From the NCBI RefSeq assembly GCF_000423305.1, contig NZ_AUHS01000008.1, positions 62,001-126,000 of the forward strand: 64,000 bases of DNA, written 5' to 3'. Numbering within the stretch: the stretch's first letter is position 1; the number at the start of each line of letters is the position of its first letter. Shown here piece after piece: positions 9,766 to 17,805 of this stretch. The notes under the pieces are model-generated. The model did no database searches and was not told where the DNA came from. It was given only the letters and a program-made list of their open reading frames with translations. Source of the stretch: Legionella moravica DSM 19234. Its GTDB lineage: Bacteria; Pseudomonadota; Gammaproteobacteria; Legionellales; Legionellaceae. Made by a program: the position numbers and the translations under genes.

Positions 9766-9991
9766 AAATACCACCTCTTATTGTTCCGTTTTATCGAATA
9801 AGTCACTCGATAATGGTGCGATTGAATCGCATCCAATACTACCAAAGAACATAAAAAATAGTAGTTAATTACAAAAATATTTAATGATCATGTTCAAAAT
9901 AAAGAATTGCCACAAAACAGCAATTTTGAGGCAAAAAAATTGTAGTCACTGTTCGATTGTCCTGGAGATTGATTCAGCCATAACAAGGTAA

Positions 9992-10231
9992 TTATTGATT
10001 GATCGCATCCTGACATTTTTGTTGCGCCAACTGAGCACAATTATCTTCGCAATTGATATCATCAGAATTAAGGCAGGCATCATTAATGCAATTTTGAGTA
10101 GCCTCATCAACACAACTCAATTGATCCAAATCTTGCGTGCCTTCCACTTCAGATGGAATATCTGCTGCAAGGGCAATAGTTGAGTATAGGGCAAGAAATA
10201 TGGCAATCAACCAGGAACTAAAATCATTCAT
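9992..10231 (-). CDS. Small secreted cysteine-rich protein
   Basis: This is a 79-residue protein of unknown function. The first 22 residues form a clear signal peptide (WLIAIFLALYSTIALAA), with probable cleavage after ALA. The mature part is acidic and has seven cysteines in about 55 residues, spaced as CVD, NCIND-AC, NCEDNC and KC, suggesting disulfides or metal binding in the periplasm. The start is preceded by AAGGATG. It is divergent from the DprE1-like gene 120 bp away. Confidence 0.7.
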   Translation of the reverse strand: MNDFSSWLIAIFLALYSTIALAADIPSEVEGTQDLDQLSCVDEATQNCINDACLNSDDINCEDNCAQLAQQKCQDAINQ

Positions 10232-10354
10232 AGTTCATCCTTAACTGTAGGCTTCTAAATAAATTATAGCCAAATAATTCTCCATTGATCGGGTTTCCTT
10301 AATAAATAAATCATGAGAAACTCAAGTATCTCGTGATTATCTGATGAAGTATCA

Positions 10355-11644
10355 ATGCGCAGCAAAAAAATGATACTGACTAATTTTAGTCGGGCAAAAT
10401 ACAGCGAATCGTTCTGTTTAAGACCAGATAATGAGAGACAACTTACAGAATGTTATTCACCAGAGCGAGCAATTCCCATGCTGGCAAGAGGCGCAGGATT
10501 AAGCTATAGCGACAGTTGCCTCAATGAAAATGGCCTGATCATTGATAACTCCAGAATGAATCATCTGATAAGCTTTGACCCTGATACCGAAACTGCCATA
10601 TGCCAAAGTGGAGTCAGTATTCAGGATTTATTTCTCCTGCATCCGGAGTACATTCCCTCGGTACTTCCTGGAACAGTCCATAGCACTCTTGCGGGAGGAA
10701 TTGCCCATGATGTCCATGGCAAAAATAATTCTGATGAAGGCAGCTTCGGACAACACATACTCTGGTTTGATTTGATTATAAAAAATAAAAAATATCACTG
10801 CAGCCGTGATCACCATCACGATTTATTTTTTGCGACCCTCGGTGGCGCTGGTTTAACGGGCATTATCACTCGAATTGGGATCAAATTAAAAAAAGCCTCC
10901 CGTTGCGTGCAAGTTGAACATAAACAACACTATTCTATAAAATCACTCACTGAAGAGATGTCGGCCAAGGGGCTTGATTATCAATACCAGGTAGCATGGC
11001 TTGATCTGTTACACCATGAGCCACGCGCGATCCTATCGCTTGCAAATCATTGCGACTCAATTCCTTTTAAACAGGAAAAAATTCACAGCGTCAGTAAATT
11101 CCCTTTTAGTTTAATCAAAGAATGGAATATCAAATTATTTAATACCTTCTATTTCAAAAGTAAAAAACCAGTAGAACAACTGCCCCTGCTTGAGTTTAAT
11201 AATCCACTGGATAAAATAAAACACTGGAACAGACTTTATGGCCCCAAAGGCCTCATCCAGTTTCAAGCAGTATTCAATCAGGAAAACGCACACCATACCA
11301 TAGAACAGTTAATTCAAATCATTAGAACCCATAAAGCGAGCCCTACTTTAGCTGTGTTGAAATTATTCATGCAATCAGGAGAAGGTTTACTTTCTTTCTG
11401 CACCCCCGGCTTTACACTCGCCATTGATTTTATTAACAATCAATATGCTCAAAAGGCCATTATGGCAATGAATCAATTCATTACAGAACTTAATGGCCGT
11501 GTCTATCTAGCCAAGGATTTATTACTCACTCCAGAACAGTTCCGTATTCAATATGAACGTCATGCTGAATTATCAGAGATTATCAAACACTATCAGTCTC
11601 CAATGCGATCGGATCTCGCCAAAAGACTAAGGATAACAGAATGA
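10355..11644 (+). CDS. DprE1-like FAD-dependent sugar oxidase
   Basis: This is a vanillyl-alcohol-oxidase-type FAD enzyme of 429 residues. RGAGLSYSDSCLNENGLIID (about residues 50-70), LPGTVHSTLAGGIAHDVHGK and NNSDEGSFG correspond to the FAD-binding blocks of DprE1, the decaprenylphosphoryl-ribose 2'-oxidase. The next gene overlaps it by 4 bp and encodes a DprE2-like reductase; together such pairs epimerise a lipid-linked pentose. In Legionella the substrate is unknown and may be a surface polysaccharide precursor. A second in-frame ATG lies 15 bases downstream, so the exact start is open. Confidence 0.82.
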   Translation: MRSKKMILTNFSRAKYSESFCLRPDNERQLTECYSPERAIPMLARGAGLSYSDSCLNENGLIIDNSRMNHLISFDPDTETAICQSGVSIQDLFLLHPEYIPSVLPGTVHSTLAGGIAHDVHGKNNSDEGSFGQHILWFDLIIKNKKYHCSRDHHHDLFFATLGGAGLTGIITRIGIKLKKASRCVQVEHKQHYSIKSLTEEMSAKGLDYQYQVAWLDLLHHEPRAILSLANHCDSIPFKQEKIHSVSKFPFSLIKEWNIKLFNTFYFKSKKPVEQLPLLEFNNPLDKIKHWNRLYGPKGLIQFQAVFNQENAHHTIEQLIQIIRTHKASPTLAVLKLFMQSGEGLLSFCTPGFTLAIDFINNQYAQKAIMAMNQFITELNGRVYLAKDLLLTPEQFRIQYERHAELSEIIKHYQSPMRSDLAKRLRITE

Positions 11645-12363
11645 GTGAACGAACCTGGGTTATTATCGGAGCAACATCAATTATCGCCGAGGAATTTGCT
11701 CATTGCGCTGCAAAAGATGGGAATGCTCTACGCTTGGTTGGGCGAGATCAGGAGCAACTAAACCTCATCGCTAAAGATATAGAGCTTAGATATCGCGTCC
11801 CTTGTACTATTGAAATAATGGATATGATGCAATCGACCAGTAAACTGTTGACTGTTTTAAAACCTGATGCTCAAGAAGTGGATTTATTTATTGCACAGAG
11901 TGATTTTACGGGTAACGATCACCTCACAGTTGAATCCATTACTCAACTGGTACAGGTCAATATTCTGGCAACAACCCTGCTCATCCAAGCCTATTTGGAA
12001 AGAAGTCAATCCCGGCATCATCTGCTCTTTTTAAGTTCAGTGGCAGCCTGCAGAGGTCGTGCAAAAAACAGTTTATACGGTGGCAGCAAAGCGGCTATAG
12101 AAGTATACCTTGAAGGTTTGCAACAATCCGCACAACAAAACCAGCATATTACTATCGCACGACTTGGCTTTATTGATACGAGACAAACCTTCGGGTTACC
12201 AGGCGTTTTCTATGCAGCACCCCCAAAAGAATGCGCCAGAGCATGCTGGAATGCGCTACATAAAAATAAGAGAATGATTTATTTTCCCAAATTCTGGCGA
12301 GCAATCATGGCAATTATGACTCGCATTCCGTTTGTTCTTTATAAGCGAATGGGTTCTGTATAG
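11641..12363 (+). CDS. DprE2-like short-chain dehydrogenase
   Basis: This is an SDR-fold NAD(P)-dependent oxidoreductase of 240 residues. The nucleotide motif is TWVIIGATSIIAEEFA, a DprE2-like variant of TGxxxGIG. The catalytic pair sits in SLYGGSKAAIEVYLEGL (Tyr and Lys about residues 142-146), with the catalytic Ser in FLSSVAACRG. The ATGA overlap with the FAD oxidase implies a two-step redox epimerase. The C-terminus ends in a membrane-proximal stretch YFPKFWRAIMAIMTRIPFVL. That last segment is duplicated as a remnant at 23025-23132. Confidence 0.85.
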   Translation: MSERTWVIIGATSIIAEEFAHCAAKDGNALRLVGRDQEQLNLIAKDIELRYRVPCTIEIMDMMQSTSKLLTVLKPDAQEVDLFIAQSDFTGNDHLTVESITQLVQVNILATTLLIQAYLERSQSRHHLLFLSSVAACRGRAKNSLYGGSKAAIEVYLEGLQQSAQQNQHITIARLGFIDTRQTFGLPGVFYAAPPKECARACWNALHKNKRMIYFPKFWRAIMAIMTRIPFVLYKRMGSV

Positions 12364-12388
12364 AACGGAATTTTATGCTCCGTTTTGA
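12364..12388 (+). terminator. Probable terminator of the DprE1/DprE2-like pair
   Basis: A 6-bp stem AACGGA/TCCGTT with a 9-base loop begins directly after the stop codon and is followed by TTTTGATTT. Confidence 0.5.
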
Positions 12389-12410
12389 TTTAAAAGATCC
12401 TGCGTCAGTA

Positions 12411-12533
12411 GACATTTCAGCTATTTCCCCCCGCTTTCAGCGTTTTATGTCTGAACCATCTTCAATTTATGAGGTTAGGCCTTGGCCCATAGCCGTCAGG
12501 CTAACGGGGGCAATGATCAACAGACCCTAATGA
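12411..12533 (+). repeat. Dispersed intergenic repeat, copy B
   Basis: It resembles 9119-9206 at both ends (CATTTCA-CT-TTTC-CCC on the left; TCAACAGACCCTAAT on the right), with a longer middle part. It lies between two convergent genes. Confidence 0.4.
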
Positions 12534-12537
12534 ATTA

Positions 12538-13035
12538 TCACAAGTTGTCTTGTGTCTCCTCTCTGACGTAAAGTGTTACCGGCATACCGGCAAAATCTAT
12601 AGTCTCAACAGCTCCTTGTTGAATTTTTTTCTGCACTGCATCCCCCTCCAGAAAGTATGGAATTCCCAATACAATGCCACCTGTTATCTGATCGTTTACC
12701 CGACTTTTGACCCCGCCGGAAATAATATTGATTACCTCATTTACAGCATCCATCATATCCAATCGTGGAATGATGACTTCAGGAGAAACAGAGAGTATGG
12801 TTCGAGCCAAATCCATCAGCACAGACTCATCAGATAAAAAGCCCAATTCAATATCACTCTTATTTGCTGTGAGTAACAAATACGAACCGGATAATGAAGT
12901 GAGGTTACTTTCCGTGATCCTGTTTTTGTTCATCGAATCATGAAACAGGTCTTTAAAAAGTGTCTGTCTGGCATAATCAGACGCTGATTCAGCAATGACG
13001 TCAATCCATGGTATCGAAGGGCTGTTCTTGTTCAT
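12538..13035 (-). CDS. cheX: CheX-like chemotaxis phosphatase
   Basis: This 165-residue protein resembles the CheC/CheX family, which dephosphorylates CheY-P. The key motif is NEVINIISGGVKSR, containing the E-x2-N pair that supplies the catalytic residues in CheX. The ATG at 13035 is chosen because AAGGAAG stands before it; an in-frame extension of 30 residues upstream lacks a ribosome site. It is the last gene of the chemotaxis operon, after cheR. A second gene of exactly the same length and motif lies at 22514. This one could act on CheY or on the receiver-STAS protein. Confidence 0.75.
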   Translation of the reverse strand: MNKNSPSIPWIDVIAESASDYARQTLFKDLFHDSMNKNRITESNLTSLSGSYLLLTANKSDIELGFLSDESVLMDLARTILSVSPEVIIPRLDMMDAVNEVINIISGGVKSRVNDQITGGIVLGIPYFLEGDAVQKKIQQGAVETIDFAGMPVTLYVREETQDNL

Positions 13036-13219
13036 TTTTAATTCTTCCTTTAAGTGTTCCAGCTCAATGCAATAATTTTGTTCACCACCCAAAAACCAAA
13101 CTGACTTTCTCTTTTCAAGATGCAAGATGCATCATTCTTATCAGGACAAATCACTTTGTACTTCTAGTCCCTGTTTTGATAAAAATTCCCTCAGCAAAAA
13201 CATAAAGAGAATCATTCGA

Positions 13220-14029
13220 TTATTTTTTTAATTTGTAACAGGGCACTTTATCTATTCCAATCCGTTCAAAATCATTGCTGATTCCTAAAGTAGTTTCAGA
13301 ACCCCCCAAAAAGAAATATCCATCGGGATGCAAGGTAGCACCCACCCGTTTAAATATTTCCTTTTTGGTTTCAACACTAAAATAAATGAGCACATTTCGC
13401 ATGAAAATCAGATCCATTTGCGATATTGACCATGGATTTTTTAAATTAATTTTTTGAAAATTAACCATAGTTCGTATTTCTTCTTTTATCTGCCAGTGAC
13501 TGCCATTTTTTTCAAAATATTTAACCAGGTACTGCGCGGGAAGACCTCTATTGACTTCAAGCTGGTTATAAATTCCTGACCTCGCCCTGGTAATCATTTT
13601 GTCGGATATATCGCTCGCTAAAAAATTAATCTTCCAGTTCCCAAGGCTCTCTTTTAAATCCTTCAAAATCATGGCAATGGTATAAGGCTCTTGTCCGCTG
13701 GAAGCAGCGGCACACCAAATGTTCAGTGTTTTATTTACTTTTTTGGATAATAATTCCGGTAATATCGTTTTCTTTAGAACTTCAAAAGGATGAGTATCAC
13801 GGAAAAATAACGTTTCATTAATAGTGATTGAATCGACTACCTTCATTTTCAACTCGTCTGTAGGTCTCGATTTGATTTCATTAATCAGCTCATCCAAGGA
13901 TGAAAATCCTGACTCCTTCGCTACAGGGGCCAAACGAGATTCGACCAGATATTCTTTACCTGGATCAAGGACGATAGCAGCCTGGTCATTAATAAATTTT
14001 CTGATAAACTCAAAATCGTTATTATTCAT
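13220..14029 (-). CDS. cheR: CheR chemoreceptor methyltransferase
   Basis: CheR methylates receptor glutamates using S-adenosylmethionine. It has 269 residues with the N-terminal helical domain (1-70) and the SAM-binding domain with WCAAASSGQEPYTIAM and NFLASDISDKMI. The later MDLIFMRNVLIYFS block is diagnostic. It starts shortly after the cheB stop. The encoded chemoreceptor has no obvious C-terminal CheR-docking pentapeptide, so CheR would act without tethering. Confidence 0.95.
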   Translation of the reverse strand: MNNNDFEFIRKFINDQAAIVLDPGKEYLVESRLAPVAKESGFSSLDELINEIKSRPTDELKMKVVDSITINETLFFRDTHPFEVLKKTILPELLSKKVNKTLNIWCAAASSGQEPYTIAMILKDLKESLGNWKINFLASDISDKMITRARSGIYNQLEVNRGLPAQYLVKYFEKNGSHWQIKEEIRTMVNFQKINLKNPWSISQMDLIFMRNVLIYFSVETKKEIFKRVGATLHPDGYFFLGGSETTLGISNDFERIGIDKVPCYKLKK

Positions 14030-14031
14030 GA

Positions 14032-15090
14032 TTAAATTCTTTTTTTATTTACCCGCTGTATGATAGCAAGACCGATATCATCCAAAGGTAGAGTTAGATC
14101 GGCCAATCCTGCTTTTGAAACACTGCCAGGCATCCCCCATACGACACTTGATGGTTCATCTTGTATAAGGACTTGGCCACGTTTTTCCTTTATCGAACGA
14201 CAACCACTCAGACCATCCTGTCCCATTCCCGTCATCACCACCCCAAGAGTATGGGCTCCAAAATGATGAACTACTGAACGAAACATGGTATCTACTGACG
14301 GTCTGCAAAAATTAACCACCGGATCCTGATTCAGTTTCACGATGTAACGTCCTTCCTGAAATGCCAAGGTCATATGAAAATTACCAGGTGCGATCAACGC
14401 TTGACCAGGAAGCACAGGATCATCCTGTTGAGCCTCTTTCACTGCAATCTGACAGCTTTTATGTAGCCCTTCTGCAAGAATGCCTGTGAAAATAGGAGGC
14501 ATATGCTGAACAATGAGCACAGGAACCGGGAAGTCCGCTGGTATTTTAGGCAATACCGCCTTCAAGGCGTTTGGTCCACCAGTCGAAGTTCCTATGGCAA
14601 CAATATCGACTCTGTCTGTACCCGGAACAACTCGGGATGAAGTGGTGTGCGCTGAAGAATCGTTGAATGAAGAGGTTCTTGCTTTAGCAATTAATCCTTT
14701 AATCTTATAAACTAGCTCGTCGCCTATGGTTTTTATTATTTCCGCATAAGCCGTGCCATTGCCCGGTTTGGTGACATAATCGTTAGCCCCATAGTAAAGA
14801 GCATTCAAAGTTGCCTCAGCTCCCAGAGAGGTTAAAGAACTGAACATAATGACCGGAAGTTTTGGATGTTTTTTTCGAATTTCCAATAACGTCTCTAATC
14901 CATTCATCTCTGGCATTTCTATATCAAGAATAATGATATCAGGAATTACTTGTTCCAGTTTAGCCAGTGCCAGGGCACCATTAGCAGCAGTAGCTAAAAC
15001 TTCAATTTCAGGATCTTGAGATAAAACATCCGAAATTACTCGCCTCATTAATGCAGAATCATCTACAAGCAGTACACGGATATTTTTCAC
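14032..15090 (-). CDS. cheB: CheB receptor methylesterase
   Basis: CheB removes methyl groups from, and deamidates, chemoreceptors. It has an N-terminal receiver domain (IRVLLVDDSALMRR; phosphoacceptor Asp in IILDIEMPEMNG) and a C-terminal esterase domain with the Ser in GTSTGGPNALK, His in VQHMPPIFTG and Asp in GMGQDGLSG. The start is taken as GTG at 15090, because AGGAG stands 6 bases before it and gives the family-typical MKNIRVLLVDD. An ATG at 15108 would add six residues and has a weaker ribosome site. The length is 352 residues, normal for CheB. Confidence 0.95.
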   Translation of the reverse strand: MKNIRVLLVDDSALMRRVISDVLSQDPEIEVLATAANGALALAKLEQVIPDIIILDIEMPEMNGLETLLEIRKKHPKLPVIMFSSLTSLGAEATLNALYYGANDYVTKPGNGTAYAEIIKTIGDELVYKIKGLIAKARTSSFNDSSAHTTSSRVVPGTDRVDIVAIGTSTGGPNALKAVLPKIPADFPVPVLIVQHMPPIFTGILAEGLHKSCQIAVKEAQQDDPVLPGQALIAPGNFHMTLAFQEGRYIVKLNQDPVVNFCRPSVDTMFRSVVHHFGAHTLGVVMTGMGQDGLSGCRSIKEKRGQVLIQDEPSSVVWGMPGSVSKAGLADLTLPLDDIGLAIIQRVNKKRI

Positions 15091-15118
15091 AATAATCTCC
15101 TGCTTCATTAATCTTAAT

Positions 15119-15505
15119 TCACAATTCTTCCAAGGGTGGCGCAAGCCCCATCATCTGGAGCTTTCCGATAATCACTTCCTTGGTAAAGGGTTTCATGACA
15201 TATTCATTGGCACCTGAAACCATAGCTCGAGTGATATGTTCCATTTCCGTTTCTGTGGTAACCATCATCATCCATGTTTCCGCAAAGTTAGGCTGCTTTT
15301 TGGCTATTTTAAGAAATTCCAGGCCGTTCATTACTGGCATGTTCCAATCAATACATGCCAGATCCAGTGAACCTACTTCATTCAAGCGAGATAAGGCTTC
15401 TTCACCATTACTCGCCTCAAGAATTTCCCAATTGCCTAACTCCTTAAAAATACGACTTAACAAAGTTCTTGCCGTTTTGGAGTCATCAACTAATAAGACC
15501 CTCAT
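15119..15505 (-). CDS. cheY: CheY response regulator
   Basis: This is a 128-residue single-domain receiver. MRVLLVDDSKTARTLL supplies the acidic pair, Asp53 lies in CIDWNMPVMNG, the conserved Thr in MVTTETE and the Lys in YVMKPFTKE. The start at 15505 follows GGAGAGGG; a longer in-frame extension would overlap the chemoreceptor gene. When phosphorylated by CheA it should bind the N-terminus of FliM encoded at 7775-8839. It sits between the receptor and cheB genes. Confidence 0.95.
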   Translation of the reverse strand: MRVLLVDDSKTARTLLSRIFKELGNWEILEASNGEEALSRLNEVGSLDLACIDWNMPVMNGLEFLKIAKKQPNFAETWMMMVTTETEMEHITRAMVSGANEYVMKPFTKEVIIGKLQMMGLAPPLEEL

Positions 15506-15536
15506 ATCCCTCTCCTCTGCCCTGATTGATGCCAAA

Positions 15537-17330
15537 CTAGCAAGTAAATTGAGACACAATCTTTTGTAGTTCTGCTGCCATATTTGCCAATTCTTTGGCT
15601 GCCTCCTGGCTGCTCATAGCACCTTTTGCAGTATCCTGAGCTGCTTGCGCGACACTCATAATATTTTCAGAAATTTCCGAGCCTCCCTTGGCTGCCTCAG
15701 AAACGTTACGCCCAATTTCACTGGTAGTGGCCGCTTGTTCCTCAACCGCCGTCGCTATTGTATTTTGGGTCTCGTTGATCTGTTTGATGATGTTGCTTAT
15801 TTTGGTAATCGCATTTAAAGATTCCTGCGTGTCGGCTTGAATGGTTTCTATTTTACGGCTAATGTCTTCTGTTGCTTTTGCTGTTTCTTTTGCCAGCTCC
15901 TTGACTTCATTAGCTACAACGGCAAACCCTTTACCCGCCTCGCCTGCTCGAGCAGCTTCAATGGTGGCGTTTAAAGCCAATAAATTGGTCTGTTGCGCAA
16001 TTGAAGTAATGACTTTAACCACGTTGCCAATTTCAGTACTGCTTTCACCCAGTTTAACCATAGTTCGATTGGCATCCTCAGTAACGACAACCGCTTGATT
16101 GGCTACCTGAGCGGCATCAATCGCATTTTTTGCAATTTCATTAATGCTGGCATTTAACTCTTCTGCAGCGGCTGCAACGGTTTGAATATTCTGGCTTACT
16201 TCCTCAGCAGCAGCAGATACTAAATTGGATTGAGCTGAAGTTTCCTCAGCGTTTCCTGCCATTTGCTGTCCGTTTGAAGTCATTTCATCTGCGGATGAAG
16301 TTAATGCTCGTGAACTGTTCGCTATAGACTGAACGGTTTGTCGTAATTGTTGAAAAAATGTTTTTAAGGATGTAGCAACAAGATCTATAGGCTTGTCGCC
16401 ATCAATTGTAATTTCTTTAGTCAAATCCCCTTCGCTTGCGGCTTTTACTATGTCAAGGATGACATCGACTTTTTTAATAATGATGTCCTGCTCCTGTTTC
16501 TGTTTGGTAATATCTGTTGCTATTTTTACTACTTTAAACACCTTCCCCATTTCATCTTTAACTGGTGCATAGACAGCATTAATCCAAATTTCAGCACCAT
16601 TTTTGCCAAATCGCTTGTATTCATTGTTGAATGTGGTGCCATTAGCCAATTCCTTCCAAAAATTTTCATATTCAGCCGTTTTAGCAAAAGCAGGATCCAC
16701 AAAAATGCTGTGATGCTTCCCTTGTATTTCACTGAGCTCATACCCCATGGTATTTAAGAAATTTGTGTTGGCATTCAAGATATTGCCACTGGTATCAAAC
16801 TCAATAAAAGCAGAGGCTTGATTAATAGCCTCTATAATACCTTTCATGTTCTGACGTTCAATTTCCTGATCTGTTATTTCATAACGGACGCCCAAATATT
16901 TAATAGGTTTGCCATCCTCTCCCAAAACAGGGCAAATGGTTGCATCGACGTAGTAGGGTGAGCCGTCTTTTTTCCTGTTTTTTATTTTTCCTCTGAAAAC
17001 CTTCCCTGTACCTATAGTATTCCAAAGCTCTTTAAACAGGCTTTTAGGAGTGTCTTCATGCCGAAACATATTGTGAGGATTACCAATGCACTCGTCTCTA
17101 TCATACTGAGACACCTCACATAATTTGTCATTAACCGATAGAATGTCACCACGTTTGTCAGCAGTTGAAACAATGCTGGTCATATTGATAATTTTTAATA
17201 GCGCATCATGTTCTCGTTTACGGATCTCTTCCTCACTTAAAACACCTACAGCTTTTCCTGCTTTACCATTTCCTTTGGTCATAGCGGGTACTGCTTGATT
17301 TTTATCGTTTAAATGGTCCATATTATTCAT
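15537..17330 (-). CDS. Soluble two-PAS chemoreceptor (aerotaxis-type)
   Basis: This methyl-accepting chemotaxis protein has 597 residues and no transmembrane segment. Two PAS domains come first. PAS1 (about 45-155) contains [18 protein letters not shown] and [12 protein letters not shown], the arrangement seen in the FAD-binding PAS of Aer. PAS2 spans about 165-275. A HAMP-like stretch follows, then the signalling domain with the hairpin tip around [19 protein letters not shown]. The start at 17330 follows AAGGGA. It is likely a cytoplasmic redox or oxygen sensor working with the CheA/CheW encoded next to it; the bound cofactor is inferred, not shown. Confidence 0.92.
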   Translation of the reverse strand: MNNMDHLNDKNQAVPAMTKGNGKAGKAVGVLSEEEIRKREHDALLKIINMTSIVSTADKRGDILSVNDKLCEVSQYDRDECIGNPHNMFRHEDTPKSLFKELWNTIGTGKVFRGKIKNRKKDGSPYYVDATICPVLGEDGKPIKYLGVRYEITDQEIERQNMKGIIEAINQASAFIEFDTSGNILNANTNFLNTMGYELSEIQGKHHSIFVDPAFAKTAEYENFWKELANGTTFNNEYKRFGKNGAEIWINAVYAPVKDEMGKVFKVVKIATDITKQKQEQDIIIKKVDVILDIVKAASEGDLTKEITIDGDKPIDLVATSLKTFFQQLRQTVQSIANSSRALTSSADEMTSNGQQMAGNAEETSAQSNLVSAAAEEVSQNIQTVAAAAEELNASINEIAKNAIDAAQVANQAVVVTEDANRTMVKLGESSTEIGNVVKVITSIAQQTNLLALNATIEAARAGEAGKGFAVVANEVKELAKETAKATEDISRKIETIQADTQESLNAITKISNIIKQINETQNTIATAVEEQAATTSEIGRNVSEAAKGGSEISENIMSVAQAAQDTAKGAMSSQEAAKELANMAAELQKIVSQFTC

Positions 17331-17346
17331 GATGTTTCCCTTATGA

Positions 17347-17796
17347 TTAAATAACGTTTTGCTCAACCTGACCTAAACTGGTTACTTTATCTATATCTAA
17401 AATTAACAGTAATTCATCATCCAGTTTGCATACTTCCTTGAGTACCGCCCTTATTTCCCCTTTTAAGTTTTCAGGGAGTGGCTCAAAATGATCTAAAGAA
17501 ATATCAATCACATCGCCTATATCATCAACGAGAAAGCTCACTGCCCCATCCTCTACTCGAACAATGACATTTGTTGGCTTTACCTGCTCAGAAAGGGGAG
17601 GGAATTCGAGTCGAGTTCTCATGTTAATGGCTGTAACTATCTGGCCTCGTAAATTAATTAAGCCACTAATACGCTCATCGGCTAAAGGGACGGTGGTCAT
17701 TTCCTGATAACGAATCACCTCTTGAATTCGACTAACGTCTATACCGAAGAAATATTTATCAACATAAAAAGTACATAATTTACGCTCATCACTCAT
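17347..17796 (-). CDS. cheW: CheW coupling protein
   Basis: CheW is a scaffold of 149 residues linking the chemoreceptor to CheA. The SH3-like CheW domain spans the protein: [20 protein letters not shown], the [14 protein letters not shown] block, and [14 protein letters not shown]. It starts 9 bp after cheA with AGGAA before the ATG. The short distance to the receptor gene downstream fits co-expression of the ternary complex. Confidence 0.96.
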   Translation of the reverse strand: MSDERKLCTFYVDKYFFGIDVSRIQEVIRYQEMTTVPLADERISGLINLRGQIVTAINMRTRLEFPPLSEQVKPTNVIVRVEDGAVSFLVDDIGDVIDISLDHFEPLPENLKGEIRAVLKEVCKLDDELLLILDIDKVTSLGQVEQNVI

Positions 17797-17805
17797 GATA
17801 GGTTC

